Shown one piece after another: positions 1 through 7,554 of a stretch of DNA of 64,000 bases. Source of the DNA: Betaproteobacteria bacterium. GTDB lineage: Bacteria > Pseudomonadota > Gammaproteobacteria > Burkholderiales > SG8-39. Below the pieces are notes generated by a model that saw only the letters and a program-made list of their open reading frames with translations, was not told where the DNA came from and made no database searches. Where the stretch lies: the NCBI GenBank assembly GCA_005881575.1, contig VBCA01000019.1, positions 90,644 to 154,643 of the forward strand. Reading direction: 5' to 3'. Position 1 is the stretch's first letter; each line of letters starts with the position of its first letter. Both the position numbers and the translations under genes were made by a program.

Positions 1-471
1 TTCTTCGTGAAGAAGGACGCTCCGATGAAGCGGCCGGCGGACATGAAGGGCATGCGCTTCGGAATGCCCGATCCGGACTCGATCACCGCGGTGATCACGC
101 GCGCCACAATGCGCGACCTCGGCATCGACGCAGCCAAGGCGGACATCCGGACCACCCGGTATCAGGACGCGGTGCCGTTTTTCGTAGAGAACGGATTCAG
201 CGATGTCGGCATCACGGGTTCGAGTGCGGTGGTCAAGCAGTGGCGGGAAAAGGGCGGCGCGGTGCTGTACGAGTCGAAGGCCGTTCCGATCAAGCACGTG
301 ATCGCCTCGACGAAAATGAGCGACCCGGACTTGGAGAAGGTGCGCGCGGTGTTGCTGGGCCTGGACAGGTCGGAGTCCGGCCAGAAGATCCTCGCGAAGA
401 TCGGCTACAAGGGCTACGAGATCGGCGACCCGCAGAAGCTCGCCGTGCTCGCCAAGTGGCTGGGCTACTGA
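1..471 (+). CDS. PhnD-like phosphate/phosphonate-type ABC transporter substrate-binding protein, C-terminal part
   Basis: The reading frame is open from the first base of the window, so the gene starts upstream and only the last 156 codons are seen. The protein resembles the second lobe of PhnD/PtxB-type periplasmic binding proteins: a segment of the type 'GMPDPDSITAV' followed by 'VPFFVENGFSDVGITGSS', which reads as a binding-cleft loop, and a C-terminal helix region around 'SESGQKILAKIGYKGYE'. It would bind a small anion or organic solute for an ABC importer. No permease or ATPase lies downstream; the next gene is on the other strand. The family call is from sequence character; the ligand is unknown. 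Confidence 0.6.
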   Translation, partial: FFVKKDAPMKRPADMKGMRFGMPDPDSITAVITRATMRDLGIDAAKADIRTTRYQDAVPFFVENGFSDVGITGSSAVVKQWREKGGAVLYESKAVPIKHVIASTKMSDPDLEKVRAVLLGLDRSESGQKILAKIGYKGYEIGDPQKLAVLAKWLGY

Positions 472-495
472 GTCAAGTTCGAACGGACGGCGAAA

Positions 496-518
496 CGACG
501 GCTTCGGCCGCCGTTTTC
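496..518 (+). terminator. Probable intrinsic terminator between convergent genes
   Basis: A short GC hairpin (ACGGC, then a loop with TTCGG, then GCCGT) is followed directly by TTTTCATTT. It lies 25 bases after the stop of the binding-protein gene and before the 3' end of the converging cyclic-nucleotide-binding gene. The stem is only about five base pairs, so this is moderate evidence. Confidence 0.45.
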
Positions 519-574
519 ATTTCAGGGGCTGCGGTCCGACGGCACGTTGAAAAAAAAGGGCATGTCCCGAACTG

Positions 575-1408
575 TTAACGCGAGGCCGTGTACCGAGCGC
601 GGGCGCTCACGGCGGCGAGCAGCGAGGCTGCGAAGCGGCGGCTGTGCTTCACCAGGTTGAGAAACGCGTTGCGGTTGATCGCGAGTAGTTTGCAGTTGCT
701 TTCCGCGACTGCGCTTGCAAGCCGCGGCGTGCGATCGACCAGCGCCATCTCGCCGAACAACCGCCCCGGACCCACGTTCTCCACCAAGTTCCCGCCGACA
801 CGGATCGCCACTTTGCCCTTGAGGACCACGTACATGAGCACCCCGATCTGGCCTTCCCTCACGATGGTGGCCCCGGGTTCGTAAGCGAGGTGCGCGTCGG
901 AGTCGAGCACGCGCCCGAGATCTTGGATCAGGTCCTTGCGCAGCGGCGCCGATTCCCTCCACTGGGTTCCGGTCGCGGGCGACGCGGGACTGGCGAGCCG
1001 GCCGATGGATTCGCGCAGACGGCCGATCATGACGCTCATCAGCATGAGCGCGAACTCCGGATATCTTCCGAGGGCGGACTGAAGCTGCCGGTTGTCGAGC
1101 CCGATGACGCGGCAAGCCGATTTCGTCACCGCTGTCCCGGAGCGCGGCCCCTGGTCGATCGAAGCCATCTCGCCGAAGATCTGGCCGGGCCGGACCGTGG
1201 CCACGGGTCTGTCCCCGGAAAATATGCCGACTTCGCCGTCGAGGAGGAGGTACATGCGGTTCGGCATGAGCAGAAACGGAATGCCCCTCTGGTTCTCGGA
1301 GAAGATCTTCTTACCTTTGGCGAAGGTCTTGGGTCTGCCTGCGAAGCGGAAAAACTCCATCGCGACCGAAGTGTTGTAGTGGTACGCGGGACTGCTCTCG
1401 CCGATCAT
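575..1408 (-). CDS. Protein with two cyclic-nucleotide-binding (cNMP) domains
   Basis: 277 residues made almost entirely of two cNMP/CRP-type beta-barrel domains, at about residues 30-130 and 175-270. Both carry the phosphate-binding-cassette region: 'PGQIFGEMASIDQGPRSGTA' and 'GPGRLFGEMALVDRTPRLAS'. No HTH, membrane or enzymatic domain is visible, so it is a stand-alone sensor or adaptor rather than a CRP-like regulator. I chose the ATG at 1408 because AGGAA lies a few bases upstream; the open frame runs on to 1555 through a low-complexity Arg/Pro/Ala stretch without support. The C-terminus is closely similar to the gene stub at 6398-6565. The bound nucleotide cannot be told from sequence. 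Confidence 0.85.
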   Translation of the reverse strand: MIGESSPAYHYNTSVAMEFFRFAGRPKTFAKGKKIFSENQRGIPFLLMPNRMYLLLDGEVGIFSGDRPVATVRPGQIFGEMASIDQGPRSGTAVTKSACRVIGLDNRQLQSALGRYPEFALMLMSVMIGRLRESIGRLASPASPATGTQWRESAPLRKDLIQDLGRVLDSDAHLAYEPGATIVREGQIGVLMYVVLKGKVAIRVGGNLVENVGPGRLFGEMALVDRTPRLASAVAESNCKLLAINRNAFLNLVKHSRRFAASLLAAVSARARYTASR

Positions 1409-1649
1409 CTGTTGTTCCTCGGGGCAGGGGGGGGGCGCTGCCGCGCGCAGGGGGCGGCGGCGCGCTCGGCCGGAAACAGAATTATCCTCCAGGCATGTCA
1501 TCGGGGCGCGTTCATTTTTCACACTGCAGAAAATTCGTGGCCTCCGCGACGACACCGTTGAGATTTCCGACCCTCAGGCATGAGATCTCAGCTTGTTCGC
1601 AAAGTCGGAAATCGGGGGAAAATAGCGGTTCGTCAACCAAAGGAACGAA

Positions 1650-2573
1650 ATGGGCTCCCCGCGCTTCCTGAGTGGGATAGCAACCGGCGTCGCGCTCGCC
1701 GCAGCGGCATCGGCCTCGCAGGGCGATATGCCCCTGACGGCGCCGGTGCCTGGCGGGGTCGCGATCGTCTGCGTCGGGCGGGCTCCCGGCCCGGCTCCCC
1801 AAGTGGTGTTCGACGGCCAGCGCGTGTTGGTTGCGCGCGTGGGGGATGTCTGGCAGGCCGTGGTCGGCTTGCCGCTCGCGTTGCGGCCCGGCGCGCACGA
1901 GCTCTCCGTGCTCGACGGCGAGAGAGCCGCGCGCGCGATCCCCTTCAAGGTCGGCAAGCGCAACTACGAAACCGAGCATTTGACGCTCGCCAACCGCCGC
2001 CAGGTCGAGCCCGAACCCGAAGACCTCCGGCGGATCGCGCGAGAGCAGGAATCCCTTGTCCGGGCGTTTTCGACCTTCAGCGATGCCGCGCTGGATACCC
2101 TCGCTTTCGACTTGCCCTCGGAGGGGCGCGTCTCGGGCGGGTTCGGATTGAGGCGCTTCTTCAACGACGAGCCGCGGCAGCCCCACAGCGGCCTGGATAT
2201 CGCCGCTCCGGAAGGAACGCCTATCGCCGCGCCGGCGGCGGGGACCGTGATCGAGATCGGCGACTATTTCTTCAACGGGCTCACCGTGGTCCTCGACCAC
2301 GGCCAGGGATTGGTCACCATGTACAACCATCTGAGCCGCATCGATGTCGCGAAGGGCGCCCGCGTCGCACGCGGCGAGAAAATCGGCGCGGTCGGCCGAA
2401 CCGGCCGGGTGACCGGCCCGCACTTGCACTGGTCGGTCAGCCTCAACAACGCGCGCGTCGATCCGGCGCTCTTTCTTTCGAGCGAGGTCCGCAAGCAGGA
2501 CTCAGCGGGCTTGCGTTCCGCCGCGCTCGGGGGCGCGTCCGCGGGGTCCGCGCCGGTTCCGTGCAGCGAGTAG
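1650..2573 (+). CDS. M23-family metallopeptidase (LytM-type, exported)
   Basis: 307 residues. An N-terminal signal peptide (hydrophobic 'GIATGVALAAAASAS') is followed by a beta-rich region of about 120 residues and a C-terminal LytM peptidase domain. The zinc motif is complete: H179 and D183 in 'HSGLD', and H258/H260 in 'GPHLHW', with H227 in 'MYNHL'. The family cleaves peptide cross-links of peptidoglycan in the periplasm; the intact residues suggest an active enzyme rather than an EnvC/NlpD-type activator. The GTG start of the downstream EAL gene is only 7 bases after its stop, so the two may be co-transcribed. Confidence 0.9.
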   Translation: MGSPRFLSGIATGVALAAAASASQGDMPLTAPVPGGVAIVCVGRAPGPAPQVVFDGQRVLVARVGDVWQAVVGLPLALRPGAHELSVLDGERAARAIPFKVGKRNYETEHLTLANRRQVEPEPEDLRRIAREQESLVRAFSTFSDAALDTLAFDLPSEGRVSGGFGLRRFFNDEPRQPHSGLDIAAPEGTPIAAPAAGTVIEIGDYFFNGLTVVLDHGQGLVTMYNHLSRIDVAKGARVARGEKIGAVGRTGRVTGPHLHWSVSLNNARVDPALFLSSEVRKQDSAGLRSAALGGASAGSAPVPCSE

Positions 2574-2580
2574 GCACTGC

Positions 2581-3885
2581 GTGAGCCTGTCTGGAGACGC
2601 TCCCGCGATGGATTTGGCTCCGTCGCGCAACGACACCCTGCTCATCGAGGCGGAGGGGGGCTCGCACTCCGAATTTCATCTATTCACTCATTTCCAGCCG
2701 ATTTTCAGTCTCGCCCATCGCCGGCCGGTAGGCTACGAGGGCTTGATCCGCGGGACCGACTCGAATGGAAAAGCCTATCTGGCGACGGAACTGCTTGCAA
2801 AGGCGCCGGCGGGTGTGCCGCGCATGCAGCTCGATCGCCAGTGCAGGGCAGTCCACGTCCGGAACTTCCGGCGACTGGGCAATGAGGACAGCTGGCTCTT
2901 CCTGAACGTCGACCCGTACATCGCGGTCCAGGGTCTACGGTTCGGCTCATTTGCCCAGATGCTCGAGGAAAACGGACTGCCCGCGCACCGGGTGGCCGTG
3001 GAGCTGATCGAGACGCCGTTCGACGACGAGAAACGCCTGGTCGCCGCGGTCGAGCACTACCGCACGATCGGATGCCTCATCGCGATCGACGATTTCGGCG
3101 CGGGGTACTCCAACTTCGACCGCATCTGGCGGCTGAAGCCGGACATCGTCAAGATCGACCGCGAAATGACGCGCCGCGTGACGGTCGAGCCGCTGGCCCG
3201 ACGCATGTTCGCCGGGATCATTTCGGTGCTGCACGAATCGGGCGCGCTCGTTTGCGTGGAAGGAATCGAGACCGAAGCGGAGGCGCTTTGCGCGACCGAC
3301 GCGGACGCCGACCTGGTGCAGGGTAATTACTTCGCTTCTCCGACGACGCAGTTGCAGCCCGAGCACGCCTGCGACGATCTGTTTGCGCGGCTCTTCAGGA
3401 ATTTCCGACTCGAGACCGCCGAATTCTACGACCAGCGGCGCATTCGGCTCCAGCCTTACATCGCGGCCCTCGCGGATGCGGTGCTCGCGCTATCCGCCGG
3501 TGCGGATCGCGCGAGCGCCGTACGGGCGCTCCTCGACCTCGATTGCACCGAGCGCTGTTACCTGGTCGCAGGCGACGGCTCCCAGATCGGCGCGAGCGTG
3601 GAAACCGAAGGCAACGTCGCCGCGCGCGACCGGCGCCTGACACCGATACGGCCCGTCACAGGCACCAACTGGCAGACGAAGCCGTTCTTTCGGCGGGCGA
3701 TCGAGGCGCCGGGAAAGGTACAGATCACGCGTCCCTATCTATCGGCTACCGGCCCGAAGTTCTGCGTCACCCTGTCTTACGCCCTTTCCCTGAATGGGTC
3801 GTATCACGTGCTCTGCGCGGATCTCGACTTCGCCGCCCTCGCGGGAGACGACCTCGCCTTCGGCCTCACCAAGCTGCCGCTTTAG
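2581..3885 (+). CDS. EAL-domain protein with C-terminal PDC-type sensor domain (copy 1)
   Basis: 434 residues from a GTG start; an ATG at 2608 is an alternative. The N-terminal two thirds is an EAL (cyclic-di-GMP phosphodiesterase) domain: the signature reads EGL ('YEGLIRG') in place of EAL, followed by 'LFLNVDP', 'VELIET', 'IDDFGAGYSNFDR', 'DIVKIDRE', 'VEGIETEAEA' and 'LVQGNYF'. All the usual metal- and substrate-binding acids, the lysine and the glutamine are present, so activity is plausible. The C-terminal 120 or so residues ('NWQTKPFFRRAI', 'ITRPYLSATG') resemble a PDC/CACHE sensor fold, without membrane segments. It is a close paralogue of the next gene. Confidence 0.85.
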   Translation: MSLSGDAPAMDLAPSRNDTLLIEAEGGSHSEFHLFTHFQPIFSLAHRRPVGYEGLIRGTDSNGKAYLATELLAKAPAGVPRMQLDRQCRAVHVRNFRRLGNEDSWLFLNVDPYIAVQGLRFGSFAQMLEENGLPAHRVAVELIETPFDDEKRLVAAVEHYRTIGCLIAIDDFGAGYSNFDRIWRLKPDIVKIDREMTRRVTVEPLARRMFAGIISVLHESGALVCVEGIETEAEALCATDADADLVQGNYFASPTTQLQPEHACDDLFARLFRNFRLETAEFYDQRRIRLQPYIAALADAVLALSAGADRASAVRALLDLDCTERCYLVAGDGSQIGASVETEGNVAARDRRLTPIRPVTGTNWQTKPFFRRAIEAPGKVQITRPYLSATGPKFCVTLSYALSLNGSYHVLCADLDFAALAGDDLAFGLTKLPL

Positions 3886-4030
3886 ACGCGCTTGCTCGCG
3901 AATCCGCCCCGGGCCCGGGTTGCATGACGCATTTCACGCGGCGTCCCTTCCTCGGGACGCGTCCTATGGCATACTCGTCGTCCTTTTGTCGGTAACGAAA
4001 AATCCGCAGACTCGCTGGGGCGCCGTGAAC

Positions 4031-5323
4031 ATGGTGGATCTTTCTCCGCCTCTTCTTCTTGACAAATACTCCTCGCGAGGAGAACGCGGCGAGCGCGACG
4101 AGTTCAGCCTTTCCAGCCACTTTCAGCCGATCTACAGCCTTACCCATCGCCGTCCCGTCGGTTACGAAGGCCTGATTCGCGCCGTCCACTCCGCGAGCGG
4201 AAGGCGCGTCGACCCTCCGGAGCTGTTCAGCAAGGCGCCTCGAGGCGAGGAGAGGATTCGCCTCGACCGCCAATGCAGGGCCCTGCACGTTCGGAACTTC
4301 CAACGGCTCGGCAACGCGCGCAGCTGGCTGTTTCTCAACGTCGATCCGCAGGTCGCCTCGGAAAGTCTCCGGCACCGGCCTTTCTTCCTGAAGATGCTAC
4401 AGTCGAACGGATTTCCGGTGCACCGGGTGGCGGTGGAGTTGATCGAGACGCCTTTCGAGGACGAGACCCACCTGGGTGCCGCGGTCGAGCACTACCGCGA
4501 GATCGGCTGTCTCATCGTGATCGACGATTTCGGCGCGGGGTACTCGAACTTCGACCGCATCTGGCGGTTGAGGCCGGACATCGTCAAGATCGACCGGGAG
4601 ATGACGCGCCGCGTGACGGTCGAGCCGCTCGCGCGGCGCATGTTCACCGGGATCATCTCGGTGTTGCGCGAGGCAGGCGCCCTCGTATGCGTGGAAGGAA
4701 TAGAGACCGAGGCCGAGGCGCTTTGCGCGATCGACGCCAATGCCGACCTGATGCAGGGCGATTATTTCGCACCCGCAAGCGAAGTACTGCCGGCGGAGAA
4801 CGCGCGCAGCGACATGTTCACCCGCCTGATCGCAGGTCACCGCTCGGATTTCGCCGAATTCCAGAAGCGTCAGCATTCCCGGCTCGTGCCTTACCTGGCC
4901 GCGCTCAAGAATGCAGTGCAGGATCTCTCCTTCGGCGCCAAATTCCAGCCGGCGGTGCAGGGGCTGCTGAAGCTCCCCAGCGCGCAGCGCTGCTATCTGA
5001 TCGGCAGCGACGGATTGCAGATCGGCGCCAACGTGGACGCGGAACGCAACGTGTATTCTCACGATCCCCGCTTCGAGTTGATGCAGCCTACCGAGGGGAC
5101 GGACTGGCAGACCAGGCCCTACTTCCGCCGTGCCATCGAGACTCCGGGAAACGCCCAGATCACGCGGCCCTACCTGTCGGTCACCGGCGCGAAACTCTGC
5201 GTGACCCTTTCGTTCGCTTTCGAGGCCTCCGACGGGTCGCAGCAGGTGCTGTGTGTCGATCTGGACTTTGCCGAGCTCGCGGGCAAGGACGTCGCGTACG
5301 GCGTGAGCAGCTTGCACACTTGA
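4031..5323 (+). CDS. EAL-domain protein with C-terminal PDC-type sensor domain (copy 2)
   Basis: 430 residues, starting at the ATG whose product begins MVDLSPPLLL. The open frame extends upstream to 3794, but that part has no counterpart in the paralogue. Domain order is the same as copy 1: EGL-type EAL domain with 'LFLNVDP', 'VELIET', 'IDDFGAGYSNFDR', 'DIVKIDRE', 'VEGIETEAEA' and 'LMQGDYF', then a PDC-like domain with 'DWQTRPYFRRAIETPGNAQ' and 'ITRPYLSVTG'. Long stretches of the EAL core are identical to copy 1, while the first 30 residues and the linker differ. This is a tandem duplication that has diverged, probably in the input it senses. Predicted to degrade cyclic di-GMP in the cytoplasm. 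Confidence 0.85.
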   Translation: MVDLSPPLLLDKYSSRGERGERDEFSLSSHFQPIYSLTHRRPVGYEGLIRAVHSASGRRVDPPELFSKAPRGEERIRLDRQCRALHVRNFQRLGNARSWLFLNVDPQVASESLRHRPFFLKMLQSNGFPVHRVAVELIETPFEDETHLGAAVEHYREIGCLIVIDDFGAGYSNFDRIWRLRPDIVKIDREMTRRVTVEPLARRMFTGIISVLREAGALVCVEGIETEAEALCAIDANADLMQGDYFAPASEVLPAENARSDMFTRLIAGHRSDFAEFQKRQHSRLVPYLAALKNAVQDLSFGAKFQPAVQGLLKLPSAQRCYLIGSDGLQIGANVDAERNVYSHDPRFELMQPTEGTDWQTRPYFRRAIETPGNAQITRPYLSVTGAKLCVTLSFAFEASDGSQQVLCVDLDFAELAGKDVAYGVSSLHT

Positions 5324-5398
5324 GATTCGCCGGGCCGCGACGGCGGCCGCGGAAATCGGCGTACCATAGCGGGCGCAGTCCAACAACAAGGAGGAGCG

Positions 5399-5788
5399 AT
5401 GAAACCGGAGCTGAATCTGCTCGTGTGGGCGGTTGTGCTGACTGTTGTGCAGATGTTGGTGGCGGCGCAGGCGGCGTTCAACAAGGTGGGTCTCATGGCA
5501 CTTGTCGGCAACCGCGAGGGCATGCCCGTGCTCACCGGTTGGGGAGGTCGCGCGACGCGCGCGCACCGCAACATGCTCGAGAACCTGGTGCTTTTTGCTG
5601 CCCTGGTGCTCGTCGCGGTGACGGCGGGCAAGACGAACGACATGACGCTCCTGGGCGCGCAACTCTTCATCTGGGCGCGCCTCGCCTACGCGGCGATCTA
5701 CGTTGCGGGGATCATCTGGCTGCGCACCGCGGCCTGGGCGGTGTCCATGGCCGGTCTCATTGTTATCTTCGCGCAGGTCGTGAAGTAG
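5399..5788 (+). CDS. MAPEG-family membrane protein
   Basis: 129 residues with four hydrophobic helices, the length and pattern of bacterial MAPEG proteins (relatives of microsomal glutathione transferases). The family motif is visible: 'ATRAHRNMLENLVLFAALV', with the conserved RAHxNxxEN core, and 'FIWARLAYAAIYVAG' in the third helix. The ATG is preceded by a strong ribosome binding site (AAGGAGGAGCG). It stands alone between the EAL pair and a DUF1993 gene. Bacterial members mostly have no assigned substrate. Confidence 0.88.
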   Translation: MKPELNLLVWAVVLTVVQMLVAAQAAFNKVGLMALVGNREGMPVLTGWGGRATRAHRNMLENLVLFAALVLVAVTAGKTNDMTLLGAQLFIWARLAYAAIYVAGIIWLRTAAWAVSMAGLIVIFAQVVK

Positions 5789-5817
5789 TTTGTCCGCTCT
5801 AAGTAAGCGATAGGAGC

Positions 5818-5842
5818 GCGCGGCCCGTCGGCCGCGCACTTT
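5818..5842 (+). terminator. Stem-loop, probable terminator after the MAPEG gene
   Basis: A perfect 8-bp inverted repeat, GCGCGGCC - CGTC - GGCCGCGC, lies 30 bases after the MAPEG stop and is followed by ACTTTC. The stem is very stable but the T-run is short, so it could also simply be a hairpin in the leader of the next gene, whose start is at 5895. Confidence 0.4.
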
Positions 5843-5894
5843 CGCTGACCACCGCGCGGTAGAATGCGCGCATCGCTCTTTTCAGAAGGTCCCC

Positions 5895-6401
5895 ATGAAC
5901 ATCTCTATGTACCAGGCGAGCACGCCGCGTTTCGTCAACACACTCAAGAACCTTTCCGCTATCCTCGACAAGGCGCAGGCCTACGCCGAGGCGAACAAGA
6001 TCGAGCCGACCGTGTTGACCAACTGTCGGCTCTTTCCGAACATGTTTCCCATGAAGCGCCAGGTGCAGATTGCCTGCGATACCGCCAAGGGTGCGGTGGC
6101 GCGCCTGGCCGGAGCGGAAGTGCCCAAGCACGAGGATACCGAGGAGACCTTCGCCGAACTCAAGGCGAGGATCGCCAAGACCGTCGATTTCATTCAAAGC
6201 ATCAAGCCTGCCCAGATCGACGGCAGTGAGGAGAGGAACATCCACCTGAAGCTCGGGCCCCGCGAAGTGGACTACAAGGGCATGCAATACCTGCTTGGCC
6301 ACGCGATCCCGAACTTCTACTTCCACGTTACGACCGCGTACGACATCCTGCGCCACAACGGCGTGGAGCTCGCCAAGCGTGACTACCTCGCCAATCCCTA
6401 G
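5895..6401 (+). CDS. DUF1993-family protein
   Basis: 168 residues that match the DUF1993 pattern: an N-terminal 'MYQASTPRFVNTLKNLSAIL', a middle 'RLFPNMFPMKRQVQIACDTA', and a C-terminal 'LGHAIPNFYFHVTTAYDILR'. The fold is expected to be an all-helical DinB/YfiT-like bundle of unknown function; the conserved histidines near the C-terminus (LGHA, FHVTTAY) could be metal ligands, which is inference. The ATG follows AGAAGGTCCCC, a fair ribosome binding site. The gene stands alone and its stop is next to the 3' end of a converging gene stub. Confidence 0.85.
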   Translation: MNISMYQASTPRFVNTLKNLSAILDKAQAYAEANKIEPTVLTNCRLFPNMFPMKRQVQIACDTAKGAVARLAGAEVPKHEDTEETFAELKARIAKTVDFIQSIKPAQIDGSEERNIHLKLGPREVDYKGMQYLLGHAIPNFYFHVTTAYDILRHNGVELAKRDYLANP

Positions 6402-6565
6402 CGCGAGGCGACGAATCTCGCCCGGTCGCTTACCGCACCGAGGAGCGACACCGCGAAATCGGGACTCGCCTTGATGAGGTCGAGAAGGGTGTTCCGGCCG
6501 AACGCGAGCAGCCCCCAATCCGCTTCCGACATCACAGTCGCAAGGCGCGGCATGCGCTCGACCAG
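6398..6565 (-). pseudogene. C-terminal stub of a cyclic-nucleotide-binding protein
   Basis: The last 55 codons of a lost gene. The peptide, running from 'LVERMPRLATVMSEADWGLL' to the terminal 'VSDRARFVASR', aligns without gaps to the C-terminus of the protein at 575-1408 ('LVDRTPRLAS' to 'VSARARYTASR'), with about half the residues identical. No start codon or upstream cNMP domain exists: immediately upstream, within a few bases, lies the stop of a Bug gene. The rest of the gene was removed when the neighbouring catabolic operon was joined here. The stub could only be translated by readthrough. Confidence 0.7.
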
Positions 6566-6570
6566 CTCAT

Positions 6571-7554
6571 TCAATCCACCTTCGCGCCGGACGCGCTGAT
6601 CACCTTCGCCCATTTCTCGATCTCGCTCCTGATGTGGGCCGCGAATTGTTCGCGGCTCCCGCCGATCGGCACCAGGCCGTCGCTCGTCATCCGCGCCCTC
6701 ATGTCCGAGGTTTGCATGATATTCGCAACTTGCACGTTGAGCAGGTCGAGCACCTCGCGCTGCGTGCCGGCCGGCGCGAGCAGTCCGTACCACTGGCTGG
6801 ATTCATAGCCCGGAAGACCCCCTTCGGAAACGGTCGGCAGGTCCGGCATCGCCTGCAGCCGCTCGCGGCTCGTGACCGCGATCGCGCGAAGACGGCCCGC
6901 CGCGACGTGTCCGCCCGCGTTGATCGCGGGGAGGAACATGACGGGCGCCTCGCCCGCAAGCAGGCCGATCATCGCCGGACCCGAGCCCCGATACGGAACG
7001 TGCACCAATTGCACCCCGGCCATCACGTTGAAGAGCTCGCCCGCGAGATGCGGCGTGCTGCCCGAGCCCGAGCCGGCAAACCCGATTCGCCCGGGCTGCG
7101 ACTTGGCGAGAGCGATGAGCTCCTTGACCGATTTGACCGGCAGCGACGGATGCACGACGAGCACGTTGGGTCCGAGGGCCATCAGGCTGATCGGCTCGAA
7201 ATCCTTCACCGGGTCGTAGGGGACGCTCCTGTAGAGGCTCGGGTTGGTGACGAAGCCCGCGCCCGTAAACAAGAGCGTGCTGCCGTCGTTCGCCGATTTC
7301 GCGGCGGCTTCCGTCCCGATGTTTCCGTTGGCGCCTCCGCGGTTTTCGATCACGAAGGGCTTGCCGAAGCCCTCGGCCAGCTTCTGGGCGAGGATGCGCC
7401 CTGCGGCGTCGACACCCCCACCGGCCGGAAACGGCAGGATGACGCGCACCGGGCCCTTGGGATAGGGATGCTCGCCGCCCGTGGAGCGTTGCGCGAGAGC
7501 GCAACACACGGTGAAAAGCAGGGCGATCGCCGCGAGCGCGCGTGCCGGATTCAT
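6571..7554 (-). CDS. Bug-family TTT solute-binding protein (last gene of the catabolic operon)
   Basis: 327 residues. Signal peptide MNPARALAAIALLFTVCCAL-AQ, then the family landmarks 'PVRVILPFPAGGGVDAAGR', 'FVIENRGGANGNIG', 'SAPDG'-equivalent 'SANDG', and 'VHVPYRGSGPAM'. Bug proteins are periplasmic receptors, mostly for carboxylated solutes. The ATG overlaps the stop of the molybdenum hydroxylase gene as ATGA, so the two are translationally coupled; this ties the receptor to that enzyme's pathway. The open frame continues upstream to 8355, but only as a shadow of the hydroxylase. Ligand unknown. Confidence 0.9.
   Translation of the reverse strand: MNPARALAAIALLFTVCCALAQRSTGGEHPYPKGPVRVILPFPAGGGVDAAGRILAQKLAEGFGKPFVIENRGGANGNIGTEAAAKSANDGSTLLFTGAGFVTNPSLYRSVPYDPVKDFEPISLMALGPNVLVVHPSLPVKSVKELIALAKSQPGRIGFAGSGSGSTPHLAGELFNVMAGVQLVHVPYRGSGPAMIGLLAGEAPVMFLPAINAGGHVAAGRLRAIAVTSRERLQAMPDLPTVSEGGLPGYESSQWYGLLAPAGTQREVLDLLNVQVANIMQTSDMRARMTSDGLVPIGGSREQFAAHIRSEIEKWAKVISASGAKVD

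Noticed and set aside
5330..5362. GC-rich hairpin after the second EAL gene as a terminator
   Set aside because: The stem is plausible but no T-run follows, so it cannot be called an intrinsic terminator.
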